Below are positions 1 to 6,103 of a stretch of 9,799 bases of DNA, one piece after another (position 1 is the stretch's first letter; every line of letters starts with the position of its first letter). Source of the DNA: Thermoplasmatota archaeon (lineage in GTDB: Archaea; Thermoplasmatota; E2; DHVEG-1); NCBI GenBank assembly GCA_022866015.1, contig JALHTX010000205.1, positions 1-9,799 of the forward strand, in the 5' to 3' direction. The notes beneath the pieces were generated by a model that saw only the letters and a program-made list of their open reading frames with translations, did no database searches and was not told the origin of the DNA. Made by a program: the position numbers and the translations under genes.

Positions 1-686
1 CCCTTTATTGATTGATATCCTCCCACCTTATTAAAAATCGAATGTTTTATCATAATAAACCATCCACCAGCTGCAGAAACCTTACTTTTAGGATCATTTA
101 CTTTAGCTAACGGATTTGCGAAAAGTATTTCACCAAGTGGAATTGGCTCGATAATTTTCTCCCAAAATGATTTGCAAATATAACATGGTATTAAACTAAG
201 CATATCTAGCTTGTTTTTCAAAGCGAATTCTATAGCTCTTTCAATGAGAACTGAATCATAATAGGTATCAGCATCAATAAATAGAAGCCATTCTCCTTTT
301 GCTAGTTTACTTCCCTGTTGTAGAGCAAACGGTTTTCCTATCCAACCAGGAGTGAACGGTTCTTGTTTGATTATTTTAAATCGTTTATCTTTTGCCACTA
401 TGTTATTAACTACTTCAACGGTATTATCCGTTGAATCATCGACAATAATAATTTTTAATTTTGAATATGTTTGTGATTTTAAAGTTTCTATACATTTACT
501 GATTCTTCTCGATTCATTTCTTGCTGGAATAATAATAGAAACTATAGGGATGTTCTGGAGTCGGGCACCCTGAGAATGTTTTGACAAATGTGGTATCTTA
601 TAATAATTTTTTATAATTACGATTAGATATATTATCCAACTAATAAGGGATAAAGTCATGAGAATATATAAAATAATATTCAACAT
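1..686 (-). CDS. Family 2 glycosyltransferase, membrane-anchored (partial; C-terminus outside window)
   Basis: Transfers a sugar from a nucleotide- or lipid-linked donor to a lipid or surface acceptor at the inner face of the membrane; the acceptor cannot be read from sequence. The minus-strand frame is open from the ATG at 684-686 to the window edge, giving 228 residues without a stop. Residues 4-25 form a hydrophobic N-terminal segment. The GT-A fold starts with VSIIIPARNES (49-59), then IIIVDDSTDNT (79-89) with the nucleotide-binding aspartates, then GWIGKPFALQQG (114-125), then the metal-binding DAD of LLFIDADTYY (134-143), and later AAGGWFIMIKHSIFNKVGGY. The GW-GK motif and overall order recall the HpnB/CrtQ-like branch of GT2, whose acceptors are isoprenoid or carotenoid lipids; that subfamily call is tentative. 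The start has GAGAG just upstream and lies 7 bp after the stop of the small ORF at 694-834, so the two are probably co-transcribed. Confidence 0.9.
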   Translation of the reverse strand, partial: MLNIILYILMTLSLISWIIYLIVIIKNYYKIPHLSKHSQGARLQNIPIVSIIIPARNESRRISKCIETLKSQTYSKLKIIIVDDSTDNTVEVVNNIVAKDKRFKIIKQEPFTPGWIGKPFALQQGSKLAKGEWLLFIDADTYYDSVLIERAIEFALKNKLDMLSLIPCYICKSFWEKIIEPIPLGEILFANPLAKVNDPKSKVSAAGGWFIMIKHSIFNKVGGYQSIK

Positions 687-693
687 TTTTCTC

Positions 694-834
694 TCATAGA
701 TGTTTTATTAAGTTACAGATTGTTTTTCTTTTTTTATCAGATAAAGATGTATTATTTGAATAAATTGCATTTACAGTTATAGAACTGGTTCTCAATATCA
801 TACATACAAAAATTCCAATTATTTTTTTATACAT
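694..834 (-). CDS. 46-residue signal-peptide ORF, probably the stump of a secreted protein
   Basis: A short minus-strand ORF with one of the best ribosome binding sites in the window: GGAGGT seven bases before the ATG. Residues 1-23 (MYKKIIGIFVCMILRTSS, then ITVNA) form a Lys-rich n-region, a hydrophobic core and a plausible cleavage site after Ala23. Only about 23 polar residues follow before the stop. An Arg at position 15 interrupts the hydrophobic core, which would weaken export. I infer that this is the 5' end of a once longer secreted protein whose body is lost, with promoter and leader now serving the glycosyltransferase 7 bp downstream. It could instead be a genuine small secreted peptide. 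Confidence 0.5.
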   Translation of the reverse strand: MYKKIIGIFVCMILRTSSITVNAIYSNNTSLSDKKRKTICNLIKHL

Positions 835-880
835 CTTATTTACCTCCACCCTTAAAAAAACCCTTTCTTATCTTATAAAA

Positions 881-889
881 TTATATAAA
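881..889 (-). promoter_or_regulatory. Candidate archaeal TATA box for the 694-834 / glycosyltransferase unit
   Basis: On the minus strand this reads TTTATATAA, a near-consensus archaeal TATA box, about 47-55 bp upstream of the ATG at 834. That spacing leaves room for a transcript start near 855-860 followed by the GGAGGT ribosome binding site. Confidence 0.5.
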
Positions 890-898
890 TTACCTTAA

Positions 899-967
899 TT
901 TAAATCTTATGTATAGTATATGCAACAAAATTAAAAATAAAATGTATAAAAACAACAATTTGTTAAA
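899..967 (+). repeat. Intergenic repeat element, copy 1
   Basis: The core at 927-957 contains AAATGTATAAAAACAACA and is shared base for base with the copy at 3017-3047. The similarity to that copy extends upstream through TTTAAATCTTATG (899-911 here, 2978-2990 there). Downstream, the ACAATTTGTTAAA half is shared instead with the copy at 2259-2298. The core could work as a plus-strand TATA region, but it lies about 150 bp before the peptidase start, which has a nearer TATA box. Confidence 0.65.
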
Positions 968-1046
968 TTTATACTATAATAATTGTTTAAACAAAATAAG
1001 TTAAAATACAACTATTAGGTATTATAATTGATAATATACAGTAAGG

Positions 1047-1059
1047 AAAATATATATAT
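1047..1059 (+). promoter_or_regulatory. Candidate TATA box/BRE for the papain-like peptidase
   Basis: GGAAAATATATATATG has a purine-rich BRE-like stretch followed by TATATATAT, 42-50 bp before the TTG start at 1100. A transcript from about 1080 would carry the AGGAGAT ribosome binding site at 1085-1091. Confidence 0.5.
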
Positions 1060-1099
1060 GTTGGAACTCTTTTATCAATAAAATAGGAGATATAATAAT

Positions 1100-2224
1100 T
1101 TGAAAAAAATAATAGCAATACTTGTTGTCATAATTATTTTTTCAACTTTTATTGATTCTATCAGCAAATCAGAAAAAATTAATATCTCTTTAGATAAAAC
1201 TGATTTGCCATCATCTTTTACCTATCGTAATATAGATGGAGTTGACTATACTACGCCGATAAAAAACCAGGCGCCAGCACCAACTTGTGAAGCATACGCG
1301 CTATGTGCTGCATTGGAGATAATGATGCAATATCAAACTAAAGAAATTTATAATCCTGACCTCTCAGAAGCCCATCTTTATTTCTATGCGGGTGGAACAT
1401 ACGACGCAGGATATGTAAACCTGATTGATGCAGCTAACTATTTAATAAAAATAGGGGTGCCAGATGAAGGTTGCTTCCCTGATCCACATAGACCATATGA
1501 TTATTCTTTTACTAGCTTAGATGGTTGGGAGAATAGAACAGTGAAGATACAGAGTTGGGGTTGGGTGGAAAACACAGAAGTGGCGATTAAAACAGCATTA
1601 ATTGAACATGGTCCTCTTGTTTTTTGTGCGCATTTCTGGAAAGATTTTTTATATTATCAAGGCGGAGTATACAGTCATAAATGGGGGCAAATAGCTGGGG
1701 GACATCTTATGACTATTGTTGGATACGATGATAATGAGCAATGCTGGATAGTAAAAAATAGTGCTGGGACAGAATGGGGTGAAGACGGCTGGTTAAAATT
1801 GGCATATAATGCTGGTATGATAACTGGTGATTGGTATAAAAGAGATGATAAGAATAGTACGGGGATTATGTATCTTGATGGTGTGTATGGTAACTTAAAT
1901 CCTGATGTTCCAAACATAAAGATTCAAACCCCAAAAATCTTTAAAACATATTTATTTGGAATAGAATCTTCAACAATATTCAGAGATTTCCCGTTATTTA
2001 TAAAAGGAGCACCTCGGATTATAGGAGACATAAAAATAGATGTAACTGTTGAAAACGCAAATCTAGTAGAATTTTACTTAGACGGTATAAATAGCTTTAT
2101 TGATGATGAACCACCATATGAATGGAACCTAGAAACAACTAGTGGCTTGCATACGTTGACAGTTAAAGCAAGCAATGAATACAACACATCATTAGATATA
2201 ATAGATTTTTACAAAATCTTCTAA
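1100..2224 (+). CDS. Secreted papain-like cysteine peptidase (C1 family) with C-terminal Ig-like domain
   Basis: An exported endopeptidase acting outside the cell. The TTG start is supported by AGGAGAT eight bases upstream and by the signal peptide that begins there (MKKIIAILVVIIIFSTF, then the S/I-rich cleavage region near residue 20-24). The C1 domain covers about residues 36-265. Gln57 (oxyanion hole) and Cys63 (nucleophile) lie in IKNQAPAPTCEAYALCAALE, six residues apart as in papain. His202 is in GGHLMTIVGYDD and Asn220 in CWIVKNSAGTEWGEDGW, so the catalytic set is complete. The usual QGxCGSCW signature is altered: the Cys before the nucleophile is missing and Trp is replaced by Glu. Residues about 275-374 form an Ig-like module (VEFYLDG, PPYEWNLETTSGLHTLTVKA) of the kind appended to archaeal secreted peptidases. 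There is no C-terminal TM or PGF-CTERM signal, so it is probably released. It stands alone, with repeat copies on both sides. Confidence 0.9.
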   Translation: MKKIIAILVVIIIFSTFIDSISKSEKINISLDKTDLPSSFTYRNIDGVDYTTPIKNQAPAPTCEAYALCAALEIMMQYQTKEIYNPDLSEAHLYFYAGGTYDAGYVNLIDAANYLIKIGVPDEGCFPDPHRPYDYSFTSLDGWENRTVKIQSWGWVENTEVAIKTALIEHGPLVFCAHFWKDFLYYQGGVYSHKWGQIAGGHLMTIVGYDDNEQCWIVKNSAGTEWGEDGWLKLAYNAGMITGDWYKRDDKNSTGIMYLDGVYGNLNPDVPNIKIQTPKIFKTYLFGIESSTIFRDFPLFIKGAPRIIGDIKIDVTVENANLVEFYLDGINSFIDDEPPYEWNLETTSGLHTLTVKASNEYNTSLDIIDFYKIF

Positions 2225-2258
2225 GAATTGTAAAATGGAATAAAAATAAACGTTTACT

Positions 2259-2298
2259 AAATTAAAAATAAAATATATAAAAACAACAATTTGTTAAA
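2259..2298 (+). repeat. Intergenic repeat element, copy 2
   Basis: Contains AAATATATAAAAACAACA, one base different from copies 1 and 3, then ACAATTTGTTAAA as in copy 1. It lies between the 3' ends of two convergent genes (stops at 2224 and 2344), so it cannot be the promoter of either neighbour. Confidence 0.65.
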
Positions 2299-2343
2299 CT
2301 GATAACATTTCAAAAAAATAAAAAAAAGAAAAATATCGCAATT

Positions 2344-2919
2344 TTATACGGAAGTAACTAGTGATATAACCAAATAATATATGGCAATTATAAATAATGG
2401 AAAGAAAACATACAAAATTTCTTTACGTTTTAATATTCCTATAACAGAAGCAACAATTGCTGATATAGTAAAAATAAGTGCACTAGTTGTTCTCTGAGAT
2501 GCTAAATTTCCAAGTTTTGTTGCCCTTTCCAAGGATGTTGAAAAATTTTCAAAGTAATTTTGAGTACGATTTTCTGCTTCAATAGCAACTGAGGCATGGT
2601 AGTTAGACATCTCAATTGATTGATTACCCAAATCAATTAAATATGATTTCGTCTCATTGTCATATTCTGAATCTGCTTCTGCGTAATACATGCCTGCTTG
2701 TGTTAAATACGTTTGAGCTTGAATTAACTCAGTCGATGCTTGAGTTTGTGATTCTAAGCGTAATATCATAAATCCAAGAGCAGCAGTTTTTAAATCATCT
2801 GCTTCACCGCCAGCATTACTTGATCCTATCCAACTTACTGATGAAAGTAAAGAAGGGATTGTTACAAATATTGCGGCAATATCGATAAAATCAATTTTTT
2901 TATTTTTTAATTTTTTCAT
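2344..2919 (-). CDS. Three-TM membrane protein with helical extracytoplasmic domain, unknown function
   Basis: I do not recognise a named family with confidence. The 191-residue product has a Lys-rich start (MKKLKNKK), a first membrane segment at about 12-33, a mostly helical, Gln/Ala/Glu-rich soluble stretch at about 38-143 (several heptad-like runs such as LESQTQASTELIQAQTYL), and two closing membrane segments at about 146-163 and 168-188 separated by the basic turn LKRKE. This one-plus-two topology with an intervening alpha-helical region resembles DUF4337-like proteins; that comparison is from memory and rests on layout only. The ATG is preceded by GGGGAGG with a good spacer. The gene faces the peptidase tail-to-tail and diverges from the surface protein at 3209, and nothing ties it functionally to either. 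Confidence 0.8.
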   Translation of the reverse strand: MKKLKNKKIDFIDIAAIFVTIPSLLSSVSWIGSSNAGGEADDLKTAALGFMILRLESQTQASTELIQAQTYLTQAGMYYAEADSEYDNETKSYLIDLGNQSIEMSNYHASVAIEAENRTQNYFENFSTSLERATKLGNLASQRTTSALIFTISAIVASVIGILKRKEILYVFFPLFIIAIYYLVISLVTSV

Positions 2920-2974
2920 ATTTTTTCCTCCCCTAAAATATTATTTCTATCTTGCAACATTGAATAAGTTATTT

Positions 2975-2983
2975 TATTTTAAA
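2975..2983 (-). promoter_or_regulatory. Candidate TATA box for the three-TM protein
   Basis: On the minus strand this reads TTTAAAATA, 56 bp upstream of the ATG at 2919, leaving room for a 25-30 nt leader with GGGGAGG. It overlaps the upstream arm of repeat copy 3, so the repeat may carry this promoter. Confidence 0.35.
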
Positions 2984-3047
2984 TCTTATGAAGATTATAT
3001 GCATCTTACATGTTTCAAAATTAAAAATAAAATGTATAAAAACAACA
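2978..3047 (+). repeat. Intergenic repeat element, copy 3
   Basis: The core at 3017-3047 is identical to copy 1 (927-957), including AAATGTATAAAAACAACA. The upstream arm TTTAAATCTTATG (2978-2990) and a gapped TATATGCA match are also shared with copy 1. Unlike copies 1 and 2, the ACAATTTGTTAAA tail is absent. It sits between the divergent genes 2344-2919 and 3209-4261. Confidence 0.65.
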
Positions 3048-3111
3048 TACGACAATTTTTCGCTATGTTTTTTTTGCTAAATCATTCATATATTTTTATT
3101 AATTTTAGAAA

Positions 3112-3122
3112 ACTATATATTT
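3112..3122 (+). promoter_or_regulatory. Possible TATA box for the PGF-pre-PGF protein
   Basis: ACTATATATTT is the most TATA-like stretch before the start at 3209, about 90 bp upstream. That implies a leader of roughly 60-70 nt, so other A/T tracts nearby could be the true promoter. Confidence 0.25.
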
Positions 3123-3208
3123 TAATGTTTTATTTCATATGATAAAATTATTGAGATTGAAAATTAGTTTGTCTTAATAATTAAATGGGTGGATTTGGTG
3201 GTGAGTTT

Positions 3209-4261
3209 ATGCGGTTAGGTAAAAGTTTAGTTGATAATAAGATTGTTTGGAAACTATTTATTTTTTCAATTGTTTTTATTTTATTTTTTTCGTGTTTTGC
3301 CTTTTTTTATGTTGATACGATAAGGGCGGAGCCTACGATTAGGATTGAAAATCCTGGGTTAGACTCTGTTATTTATGATAAAACACCAACTATAAAAATA
3401 TCGTATTATGATGTAGGTATAATAAACCCGGATAGTATTGTTTTTTATCTGGATAATATTGATCTTACTAGTAGTGCTAATGTGACTTCGGAGGGTCTTG
3501 TTTATATTCCATCCTCGGAACTTGCTCTTGGTCGTCATACTATTTTGCTTACTGTTTCTGATACTCTTAATAATAGTGCTGTTAAGAGTGATTCGTTTAA
3601 TATTGCTAGTAGTATATCATCAGTTGAGGAAGATATTGGGGATATTAACCCTGATGATGATAAAGAAATAAGTATAGATTGGGGAACAGCTAGTCAGATG
3701 GTGTTTTATAGTGTTGTTATCGATTCTGTTAATAAATTGGAGGATACCAATTTATTTATTGCTAATTTATCAATTAGCTCTGCTGATATTACTAGACCTA
3801 CGATGGCTGATACAACTCTAATTAGTTTTGGTGCTGGTTATTCTATTACATATACTCAGAATCTTTTTATTTATTCATATTCAGATATTGAATTTCTTTC
3901 AAATGGTAGTAGTATTAATGAAACTAATATTGATTCTATTACTCTTAAGTTTAAAATTGCAAAATCATGGATGGATTCTAATGATGTTGATAAGAATGGT
4001 GTTAGGTTGTTAAGGTATAAGAATGATGGTTGGCAGGAGCTTACAACAAACTTTGATAGTGAGGATACTAATTTTGTTTATTATAGTGCTATGACGAAGG
4101 GTTTTTCTTTATTTGCTTTGGTTGGACCAGAGAAATTGGTTGAAAAAACTAGTGCGGGTGGGGGTATTAATGTATTATTAATTGTTGGTGTAATTATTGC
4201 AGTTATCATAATAATAATTTTACTCTTATTTAAGTTAGGTTATCTATATATTGAAAAATAG
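3209..4261 (+). CDS. Membrane-anchored surface protein with Ig-like and PGF-pre-PGF domains
   Basis: Probably a cell-surface adhesin or S-layer-associated protein. I chose the ATG at 3209 because GGTGGTGAG lies just before it; the in-frame ATG at 3185 adds only eight residues and has no ribosome binding site. Numbering from 3209 (350 residues): a hydrophobic signal-anchor at 15-35; an Ig-like domain at about 42-130 with SIVFYLDNIDL and LALGRHTILLTVSD; an acidic linker (EEDIGDINPDDDKE); then a PGF-pre-PGF domain with ITLKFKIAKSWMDSNDVDKN, VRLLRYKNDGWQEL and TKGFSLFAL, ending near 312. The last 32 residues hold an extremely Ile/Val-rich TM segment and a short KLGYLYIEK tail. Family members often end in a PGF-CTERM signal processed by archaeosortase; here a plain TM anchor takes its place. 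Codon use is strongly T-ended (GTT, GAT, AGT), unlike the A-richer peptidase gene, which hints at a different history. Confidence 0.85.
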   Translation: MRLGKSLVDNKIVWKLFIFSIVFILFFSCFAFFYVDTIRAEPTIRIENPGLDSVIYDKTPTIKISYYDVGIINPDSIVFYLDNIDLTSSANVTSEGLVYIPSSELALGRHTILLTVSDTLNNSAVKSDSFNIASSISSVEEDIGDINPDDDKEISIDWGTASQMVFYSVVIDSVNKLEDTNLFIANLSISSADITRPTMADTTLISFGAGYSITYTQNLFIYSYSDIEFLSNGSSINETNIDSITLKFKIAKSWMDSNDVDKNGVRLLRYKNDGWQELTTNFDSEDTNFVYYSAMTKGFSLFALVGPEKLVEKTSAGGGINVLLIVGVIIAVIIIIILLLFKLGYLYIEK

Positions 4262-4433
4262 AAATTGGATGCCAAAGAAGGAAACTAATATAGGGGAAAC
4301 ATTAGAAAAGAATATAAATAATATCTTATTTTTTTAATAAACTAAACAATTTTATTATTTGTTAATTTACATGTTGAAATCTTTTTGTTTTTTGCTGATT
4401 TAGATAGTTTTTAAACAAACAATTGTTTTTGAA

Positions 4434-4471
4434 ATTGTGGTTTTGAGGGAGAAAAAAGAATGAGAAAAATG
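4434..4471 (+). repeat. Recurring 5' leader element, copy 1 (orphan gene start)
   Basis: Contains TTGTGGTTTTGAGGGAGAAA, followed by an ATG at 4460-4462 opening MRKMAIL and an immediate stop. The GAGGGAG is a ribosome binding site at the correct distance. The same leader recurs at 5168-5197 and 9221-9248. I read it as the surviving start of a lost secreted-protein gene. Confidence 0.5.
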
Positions 4472-4477
4472 GCAATA

Positions 4478-4486
4478 TTATAAATA
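4478..4486 (+). promoter_or_regulatory. Candidate TATA box for the YkgJ-type gene
   Basis: TTATAAATA is centred 32 bp before the ATG at 4514, so transcription would begin within a few bases of the start codon. There is no Shine-Dalgarno in the gap, which fits an almost leaderless archaeal mRNA. Confidence 0.5.
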
Positions 4487-4513
4487 ATTAATACAATATT
4501 GTAGACAAGATAG

Positions 4514-5050
4514 ATGTTAGAGTTTGACGAAGAAGATGAACTGTTTATCGGTGATAAAGTTCTGGGATATTTTGGAAATTGTTTAGATTGTGGGCTCTGC
4601 TGTAAGATTTTTAATTATATAGAGATCGCAGATGATGAGATCCAAAATGTTGCACATTATTTGAAGATGACGAAGAAGGATTTTTTAAAAAAGTATACAA
4701 AGAAGAACCGAAAGCTTAATGCTCTGACGAAGACGTCGTTAAAGACTCCATGTCAATTTCAGAAATCAACCAGATGTACTATTCATGAAAAAAAACCTTT
4801 TGATTGCAAAACTTTTCCGCTCTTAATCAATATAACAAAAGGGCAGGCCATACTTACTGGGATATATCTTTGTCCGCAAGCCACTTATTTCTATCAGGGA
4901 TTTCTGGATTTTTGTCAGCACCATTTTCCATACTTATACAGTGATCTGATTGCTTTAGAAAAAGAGGCAAGTTGGACATCATTGGGGCTTGAATTGACTA
5001 TATCTTCCAAGCCTCTTGGTATGTACATCGATCGGCTTTATTCAGATTAA
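4514..5050 (+). CDS. YkgJ-type CxxCxxCC metal/Fe-S cluster protein
   Basis: A cytoplasmic protein of the YkgJ (zinc- or iron-chelating CxxCxxCC) family. Members are thought to bind an Fe-S cluster or metal, and their exact reaction is mostly unknown. The diagnostic motif is C23-LD-C26-GL-C29-C30, followed by C80 in TPCQF, C88 in RCTIHEKKPFDCKTFP with C98, and C120 in IYLCPQA. This matches the family order of an N-terminal cysteine cluster, then C-x-(I/V)-(Y/H)-x-x-(R/K)-P-x-x-C. The 178-residue length is normal and no signal peptide or TM segment is seen. The ATG has no ribosome binding site but a well-placed TATA box. The gene appears monocistronic, since only degenerate sequence follows. 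Some relatives are annotated as Fe-S oxidoreductases; that label would go beyond what this sequence shows. Confidence 0.85.
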   Translation: MLEFDEEDELFIGDKVLGYFGNCLDCGLCCKIFNYIEIADDEIQNVAHYLKMTKKDFLKKYTKKNRKLNALTKTSLKTPCQFQKSTRCTIHEKKPFDCKTFPLLINITKGQAILTGIYLCPQATYFYQGFLDFCQHHFPYLYSDLIALEKEASWTSLGLELTISSKPLGMYIDRLYSD

Positions 5051-5167
5051 ATTAGAATGTAATCGTATATCTAGTAGAATGTTTTTTGTATTGTTGTTTT
5101 ATTATCATCTATTATTTTTAGGGTTTTTGGATAATATAACTAATATTTTGGAAATATGGTGAAAAAT

Positions 5168-5410
5168 AAATTGTGGTTTGAGGATGGGGAAGATATGAAA
5201 AAATAACTAATAATATTTGGAGAAAATACAACACAGACATTTAATATTTCAATGCAAGTATACCATACCTAGAACAAGCATGTTGCCTATTGCAGGTTAT
5301 GTTGCATTCTGGATAACTAGTGTAATTATTATTTTGATAATTTCTTTAAAATATTCTTATATCGTTTTCCTTTTTTTGGAAAAATACTAAACCAATATTA
5401 TTATAACTAA
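5168..5410 (+). pseudogene. Collapsed secreted-protein gene: leader plus first codons, and C-terminal tail only
   Basis: The 5' end repeats the leader AATTGTGGTTTGAGG..GGGGAAGAT and an ATG at 5195 that reads MKK and then hits a stop (TAA). The 3' end, in another frame from 5321, reads ..FFKIFLYRFPFFGKILNQYYYN and stops at 5408-5410. That tail matches the fragment ending at 8575 (RFPFFEKILKQYC) and the one ending at 9657 (FFEKILNLYYN). Between the ends, scraps such as TFNISMQVYHT (frame of 5195) look protein-like, but stops occur in all plus frames. I infer a gene reduced by deletion and frameshift to its two ends. Confidence 0.5.
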
Positions 5411-5463
5411 AAAAACCAAACTCTAAACTCTTTTTTCCTTTTTTTTTTATTTAATAATTGTTA
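5408..5463 (+). repeat. Recurring 3' element / T-rich terminator, copy 1
   Basis: Begins at the stop of the RFPFF tail and reads AAAAAAACCAAACTCTAAAC, then a long T-tract broken by CC and an ATAATTGTTAA end. A nearly matching stretch is at 6857-6906 and a shorter one at 9652-9690. T-tracts are the usual archaeal intrinsic terminator signal, so this probably ended the lost plus-strand gene. It also abuts the stop of the minus-strand zinc-ribbon gene. Confidence 0.45.
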
Positions 5464-5700
5464 AGGGATTTTTTTCATATAATCGCAAGCTCTGTTACTA
5501 CAAATCCAATATTTATCTACATGGTTACCACATTTAGGACATTCATCTTCTTGACCTGTTTTTTGGATAGGATAATCCTTCCATCCTTCCATACCATAAT
5601 ATCCACAGGGTGGTCTTCCTGCACATTCCAAAATATCCCCCCCTTTAGTTCTAATTCTTATTAAATCTTTTTTACATCTTGGACAAATTTTTCCCATCAT
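5461..5700 (-). CDS. Small double zinc-ribbon protein, topoisomerase C4 zinc-finger-like
   Basis: A 79-residue protein built almost entirely of two four-cysteine zinc sites. The first uses CPRC (C6, C9) with C26 and C32 around DILECAGRPPCGYYG. The second uses CPKC (C54, C57) with C67 and C72 in YWICSNRACDYMKKIP. The pattern CPxC, then a basic/Gly strand, then C-x(4-5)-C-x-Y, matches the C-terminal zinc fingers of type IA topoisomerases that bind single-stranded DNA, but no catalytic domain is attached, so this is a stand-alone zinc-ribbon protein. A nucleic-acid or protein-binding role is inference. The start is the first of two tandem ATGs, with AGGT six bases upstream. The 23 bp gap after the 80-residue gene at 5724 suggests co-transcription. 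Confidence 0.75.
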   Translation of the reverse strand: MMGKICPRCKKDLIRIRTKGGDILECAGRPPCGYYGMEGWKDYPIQKTGQEDECPKCGNHVDKYWICSNRACDYMKKIP

Positions 5701-5723
5701 ATAATTACCTATAAGATTTAGAA

Positions 5724-5966
5724 TTATTGTTTTATATTATATTTAAAAAGTTTTTTCTCTTTAATAAAGTAAGGTCGTTCATTTTTTGATAGTGAATCTA
5801 GGTTTATATTATACATAGTATCATATTTTGGTTCTTTGATCTCTACGATTCCTACTGATAGTTCTTTGTTATTTATTAAATTTAAAATTTCTTTATCGAA
5901 TGCATCTTTTTCATTTAGGATTTTTTTATAGTATCCCACTCTTTCATACCTATTTTTTTTGAACAT
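5724..5966 (-). CDS. 80-residue 'MFKK' small protein, paralogue of the gene at 6104-6265
   Basis: No family recognised. The product is short, charged and rich in Lys, Asn and Glu, with no TM segment. Its N-terminus, MFKKNRYERVGYYKKILNEK then DAFD, aligns with MFKKYKREKEKKYKRLFNQE then DPFD of the neighbouring small gene. Its end, KKLFKYNIKQ, resembles KKLKYDIKKHK there. The middle (about 28-62) is extra, so the two look like a duplicated pair in which one lost or gained an internal segment. The start lies inside a duplicated upstream block (5953-6101 matching 6254-6399), and the only upstream purines are GATAAAGA, a weak ribosome site. It precedes the zinc-ribbon gene by 23 bp. Confidence 0.65.
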   Translation of the reverse strand: MFKKNRYERVGYYKKILNEKDAFDKEILNLINNKELSVGIVEIKEPKYDTMYNINLDSLSKNERPYFIKEKKLFKYNIKQ

Positions 5967-6101
5967 TCTTTATCAGTCTAACTTTTGTAAACTATTATAC
6001 TTAAAGTTAACTTGTTAGAATGTCATATTGAAAAATCTACCTAATTTGGTTATTTTAAGGGGGGTTATCTCCTTTATGGGATAAACCTCTTTAACAGACA
6101 C
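5953..6101 (-). repeat. Duplicated leader block, copy A (upstream of the 80-residue gene)
   Basis: About 149 bp, roughly 85% identical by eye to 6254-6399 and in the same orientation, about 300 bp apart. It spans the leader ORF, the short spacer and the first codons (MFKK) of the downstream small gene. Copy A begins two bases after the stop of the 53-residue gene, which marks the junction of a tandem duplication. Confidence 0.8.
6015..6101 (-). pseudogene. Leader ORF, copy A: shortened, frameshift-compensated version
   Basis: Reads from a GTG as VSVKEVYPIKEITPLKITKL then GRFFNMTF and a TAA at 6015-6017; copy B runs 12 residues further. Relative to copy B it lacks one base near codon 9 and has one extra C near codon 14, so the frame changes for a few codons and then returns. 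It probably derives from copy B's reading frame and is now truncated. Whether it is translated is unknown. Confidence 0.4.
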
Positions 6102-6103
6102 TT

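Larger units (their letters stand above)
4262..4513. other. Intergenic stretch with degenerate leader and promoter of the YkgJ-type gene
   Basis: After the stop at 4261 there is a T-rich stretch near 4327-4336 that could end the surface-protein transcript. Next comes the palindromic AACAATTGTT (4418-4427, also at 6897-6906), then a leader-like remnant (4434-4471), then the TATA box for 4514. No convincing gene is present. Confidence 0.4.

Noticed and set aside
899..3047. CRISPR array from the three similar intergenic copies
   Set aside because: Copies are about 760 and 1330 bp apart with genes between them, not 30-40 bp spacers. No cas gene is present.
2960..3142. 60-residue plus-strand ORF between the divergent genes
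   Set aside because: It runs through repeat copy 3 and A/T-rich intergenic sequence, has no ribosome binding site, and its composition (Phe, Tyr, Asn, Ile) is what random A/T-rich DNA gives.
4269..4337. 22-residue ORF MPKKETNIGETLEK... just after the surface-protein gene
   Set aside because: No clear ribosome site, very short, and it ends in a T-tract. Kept only as part of the intergenic description.
4418..4427. Palindrome AACAATTGTT, repeated at 6897-6906, as an operator
   Set aside because: Only two exact copies, both in very A/T-rich DNA where such palindromes arise easily, and one of them lies inside the degenerate 3' element.
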